A stretch of 64,000 nt of DNA from an uncultured Dokdonia sp. (GTDB lineage Bacteria; Bacteroidota; Bacteroidia; Flavobacteriales; Flavobacteriaceae), in contig NZ_CANLNH010000002.1 in assembly GCF_947492535.1 (NCBI RefSeq), forward strand, positions 1 to 64,000, written 5' to 3'. The position numbers and the translations under genes were made by a program. Under the pieces are notes generated by a model. That model searched no databases. It had not been told where the DNA came from and was given only the letters and a program-made list of their open reading frames with translations. Of this stretch, positions 62,130 to 64,000 are shown piece by piece; position 1 is the stretch's first letter; each line of letters opens with the position of its first letter.

Positions 62130-63944
62130 ATGAGTCTAGTTACTGCAAAAGAAGTTGCTCAAGCCATAAACGTCGATAAATTTGGCTTTTTAGGTACGTT
62201 CTTAGGGTGGTCACTCATGAAAACACTCAAAATTTCGAGCTTAAATAAGATTTATGATCGAAATAAACATTTGAGTGATCTTGATTTTTTAAATGCTTTA
62301 TTAGATGAATTTCAAATCAAATTTGATATTCCTGAAGAAGATCTTAAACGACTTCCTAAAAGCGGAGCCTATATTACTATATCAAATCACCCATTAGGAG
62401 GTATCGATGGTATCTTATTACTTAAACTTATGCTTGAACAGCGTGAGGACTTTAAAATCATAGCAAATTTCCTATTGCATCGCATAGATCCCTTAAAGCC
62501 CTATGTAATGCCTGTAAATCCTTTTGAAGATCGTAAAGATGTAAAATCAAGTATTGCTGGTTTTAAAAATGCATTACTACATCTCCAAAACGGATCCCCG
62601 TTAGGCATTTTCCCAGCAGGAGAGGTATCTACGTATAAAGATGATAAACTCATTATTGATAAACCTTGGGAAGAAGCCGCTATAAAACTTATCAAAAAGG
62701 CTGAAGTTCCAATTGTACCGATCTATTTTCATGCAAAAAACAGCAGACTCTTTTATCAATTATCACGTATAAGCAGCACCTTACGTACCGCTAAACTTCC
62801 AAGTGAATTACTCACTCAAAAAAATAGAGTCATAAAAGTACGTATTGGACACCCTATAAAAGTTACGGCCCAAAAGGAGTATACAGATTTGCCTAGTTTT
62901 ACTGAGTTTCTTCGTAAGAAAACATATATGCTCGCAAAGTCTTTTGAAACAAAAAGTCGTCTTAGTAATATACCTCAAACCCTTAAAGTCCCTAAAGAAC
63001 CTAAAGAAATTGCTGTTTCGATAAGTAGTGATTTAATTTATGAAGAGATTGATAAATTACGTTCTAATGATCGTCGTTTATTACAATCCAAAAACTACGA
63101 AGTTTTTCTTGCTCCTGCCGATGAAATGCTTAATACCCTTAGAGAAATAGGCCGCTTGCGCGAAATCACATTTAGAGCCATAGGAGAAGGTACTAACGAA
63201 GCGACTGATCTAGATAAATTTGATCGCTACTATCATCATATGTTTTTATGGGATAGTGATGCCAAAAAAATAGCAGGAGCCTATCGTATGGGATTAGGAT
63301 CAGAAATTTTTGAAAAATATGGTATTGACGGATTTTACCTTCAAGACCTTTTTCGTTTTGACACCGAATTACATACTATGATGAGTCAAAGTATCGAGAT
63401 GGGACGTGCTTTTATCATCAAAGAATATCAACAAAAGCCAATGCCCCTATTCCTATTATGGAAAGGAATTGTTCATACCACACTACGCTTCCCAAAACAC
63501 AAATATCTCATTGGAGGTGTGAGTATTTCAAATCAATTTTCAAATTTCTCAAAATCGTTGATGATTGAATTTATGAAATCTCATTATTGGGATCCCTATG
63601 TAGCCCAATACATTCGTCCTAAAAAAGAATTTAAAGTCCGTCTTAAAGACGCAGATAAGGAATTTGTTTTTGATGAAAGTGCTGCCGACCTCAATAAGTT
63701 TGATAAACTTATTGATGAAGTAGAACCAGGCTCTTTACGACTTCCTGTTCTTATCAAAAAATACATAAAACAAAATGCAAAAGTGGTCGCTTTTAATGTA
63801 GACCCCTTATTTAATAATGCCGTAGACGGTCTTATGTATATACGTATTGCAGACTTACCTGAAAGCACGGTAAAACCTGTTATGGAAGAGTTCCAAGCTG
63901 AACTTGAAAAAAAATATGGACATAGAAATCTAGAAGAGGAATAG
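62130..63944 (+). CDS. olsF: Two-domain lipid acyltransferase, OlsF-like (ornithine/glycine lipid synthesis)
   Basis: 604 residues. The N-terminal domain (about 70-270) is a PlsC/hemolysin-type O-acyltransferase with NHPLGGIDG (His87 and Asp93) and GIFPAGEVSTYKD. The C-terminal domain (about 300-540) resembles OlsB-type N-acyltransferases (REITFRAIGEGTNE, IAGAYRMGLGSEIF, FYLQDLFRFD). This order matches OlsF, the bifunctional enzyme that makes acyl-oxyacyl amino-acid lipids in some gammaproteobacteria and Bacteroidota. The product could be ornithine, glycine or another aminolipid; that cannot be told from the sequence. Confidence 0.78.
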   Translation: MSLVTAKEVAQAINVDKFGFLGTFLGWSLMKTLKISSLNKIYDRNKHLSDLDFLNALLDEFQIKFDIPEEDLKRLPKSGAYITISNHPLGGIDGILLLKLMLEQREDFKIIANFLLHRIDPLKPYVMPVNPFEDRKDVKSSIAGFKNALLHLQNGSPLGIFPAGEVSTYKDDKLIIDKPWEEAAIKLIKKAEVPIVPIYFHAKNSRLFYQLSRISSTLRTAKLPSELLTQKNRVIKVRIGHPIKVTAQKEYTDLPSFTEFLRKKTYMLAKSFETKSRLSNIPQTLKVPKEPKEIAVSISSDLIYEEIDKLRSNDRRLLQSKNYEVFLAPADEMLNTLREIGRLREITFRAIGEGTNEATDLDKFDRYYHHMFLWDSDAKKIAGAYRMGLGSEIFEKYGIDGFYLQDLFRFDTELHTMMSQSIEMGRAFIIKEYQQKPMPLFLLWKGIVHTTLRFPKHKYLIGGVSISNQFSNFSKSLMIEFMKSHYWDPYVAQYIRPKKEFKVRLKDADKEFVFDESAADLNKFDKLIDEVEPGSLRLPVLIKKYIKQNAKVVAFNVDPLFNNAVDGLMYIRIADLPESTVKPVMEEFQAELEKKYGHRNLEEE

Positions 63945-63988
63945 CCTTCGATTTCTACAGTTTTAATTTTTAACCTATCCTATTTCAT

Positions 63989-64000
63989 TATACGCTTTCG
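63989..64000. repeat. Iterated palindrome cut by window edge
   Basis: TATACGCTTTCG, the left half of the 24-base form, ends the window; the right half lies outside. Confidence 0.75.

Overview
The window reads as chromosomal DNA of a marine-type member of the Flavobacteriaceae (Bacteroidota). The base composition is AT-rich. Many start codons are preceded by TAnnTTTG, the flavobacterial sigma-A -7 box. There are several secreted proteins with type IX secretion C-terminal tails, lipoproteins with typical lipoboxes, and the gene order glmS / DUF4270 lipoprotein / glycogen-synthase-like / panC / panD / flippase-like / esterase / radA. The 16-bp palindrome that recurs through the window recalls Dokdonia-like genomes, but I cannot assign a genus from sequence alone. 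I see no rRNA, tRNA or CRISPR array.

Layout. 1-1011: part of an IS3-family insertion sequence, cut by the window edge. 1.08-15.0 kb: core metabolism and envelope genes (glmS, DUF4270 lipoprotein, a one-domain glycogen-synthase relative, panC-panD, a membrane flippase-like protein, an unusual esterase, radA, an aldo/keto reductase, an OmpA lipoprotein, exonuclease III). 15.3-27.1 kb: a giant outer-membrane barrel protein, a T9SS protein, glyS, comF, an Ig-like lipoprotein and a nitrilase-family amidase. 27.2-30.9 kb: an orphan gene and a tight operon of a DUF294/CBS/cNMP regulator, a DnaQ-type exonuclease and a HAD phosphatase. 31.0-36.7 kb: a membrane-anchored periplasmic TPR-CHAT protease facing a sigma factor and a TPR anti-sigma-like protein, with an OmpA gene divergent from the sigma factor. 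36.8-44.3 kb: small envelope and secreted proteins. 44.6-49.3 kb: a LytS/LytTR-type two-component system and a zinc peptidase. 49.5-55.9 kb: aminotransferase, DUF3109, MarC, C-terminal processing peptidase, dCMP deaminase, HupE-like and TerB-like proteins. 55.9-59.1 kb: a four-gene operon of coiled-coil protein, OmpA-N-like protein, Ras-like GTPase and hybrid histidine kinase. 59.2-63.9 kb: fbp, an acetyltransferase, aspartate kinase and a two-domain OlsF-like lipid acyltransferase.

The strongest candidates for little-described biology are: (1) the Ras-like GTPase / hybrid kinase operon at 55.9-59.1 kb; (2) the CHAT protease / TPR anti-sigma / sigma module at 31.0-35.3 kb, with head-to-head AGGTTAAC boxes in the divergent promoter region; and (3) a highly iterated palindrome, CGCTTTCGCGAAAGCG, found about every 2-5 kb from 6.3 to 54.7 kb, both between genes and in-frame inside genes in all three reading frames, together with two related composite repeats.
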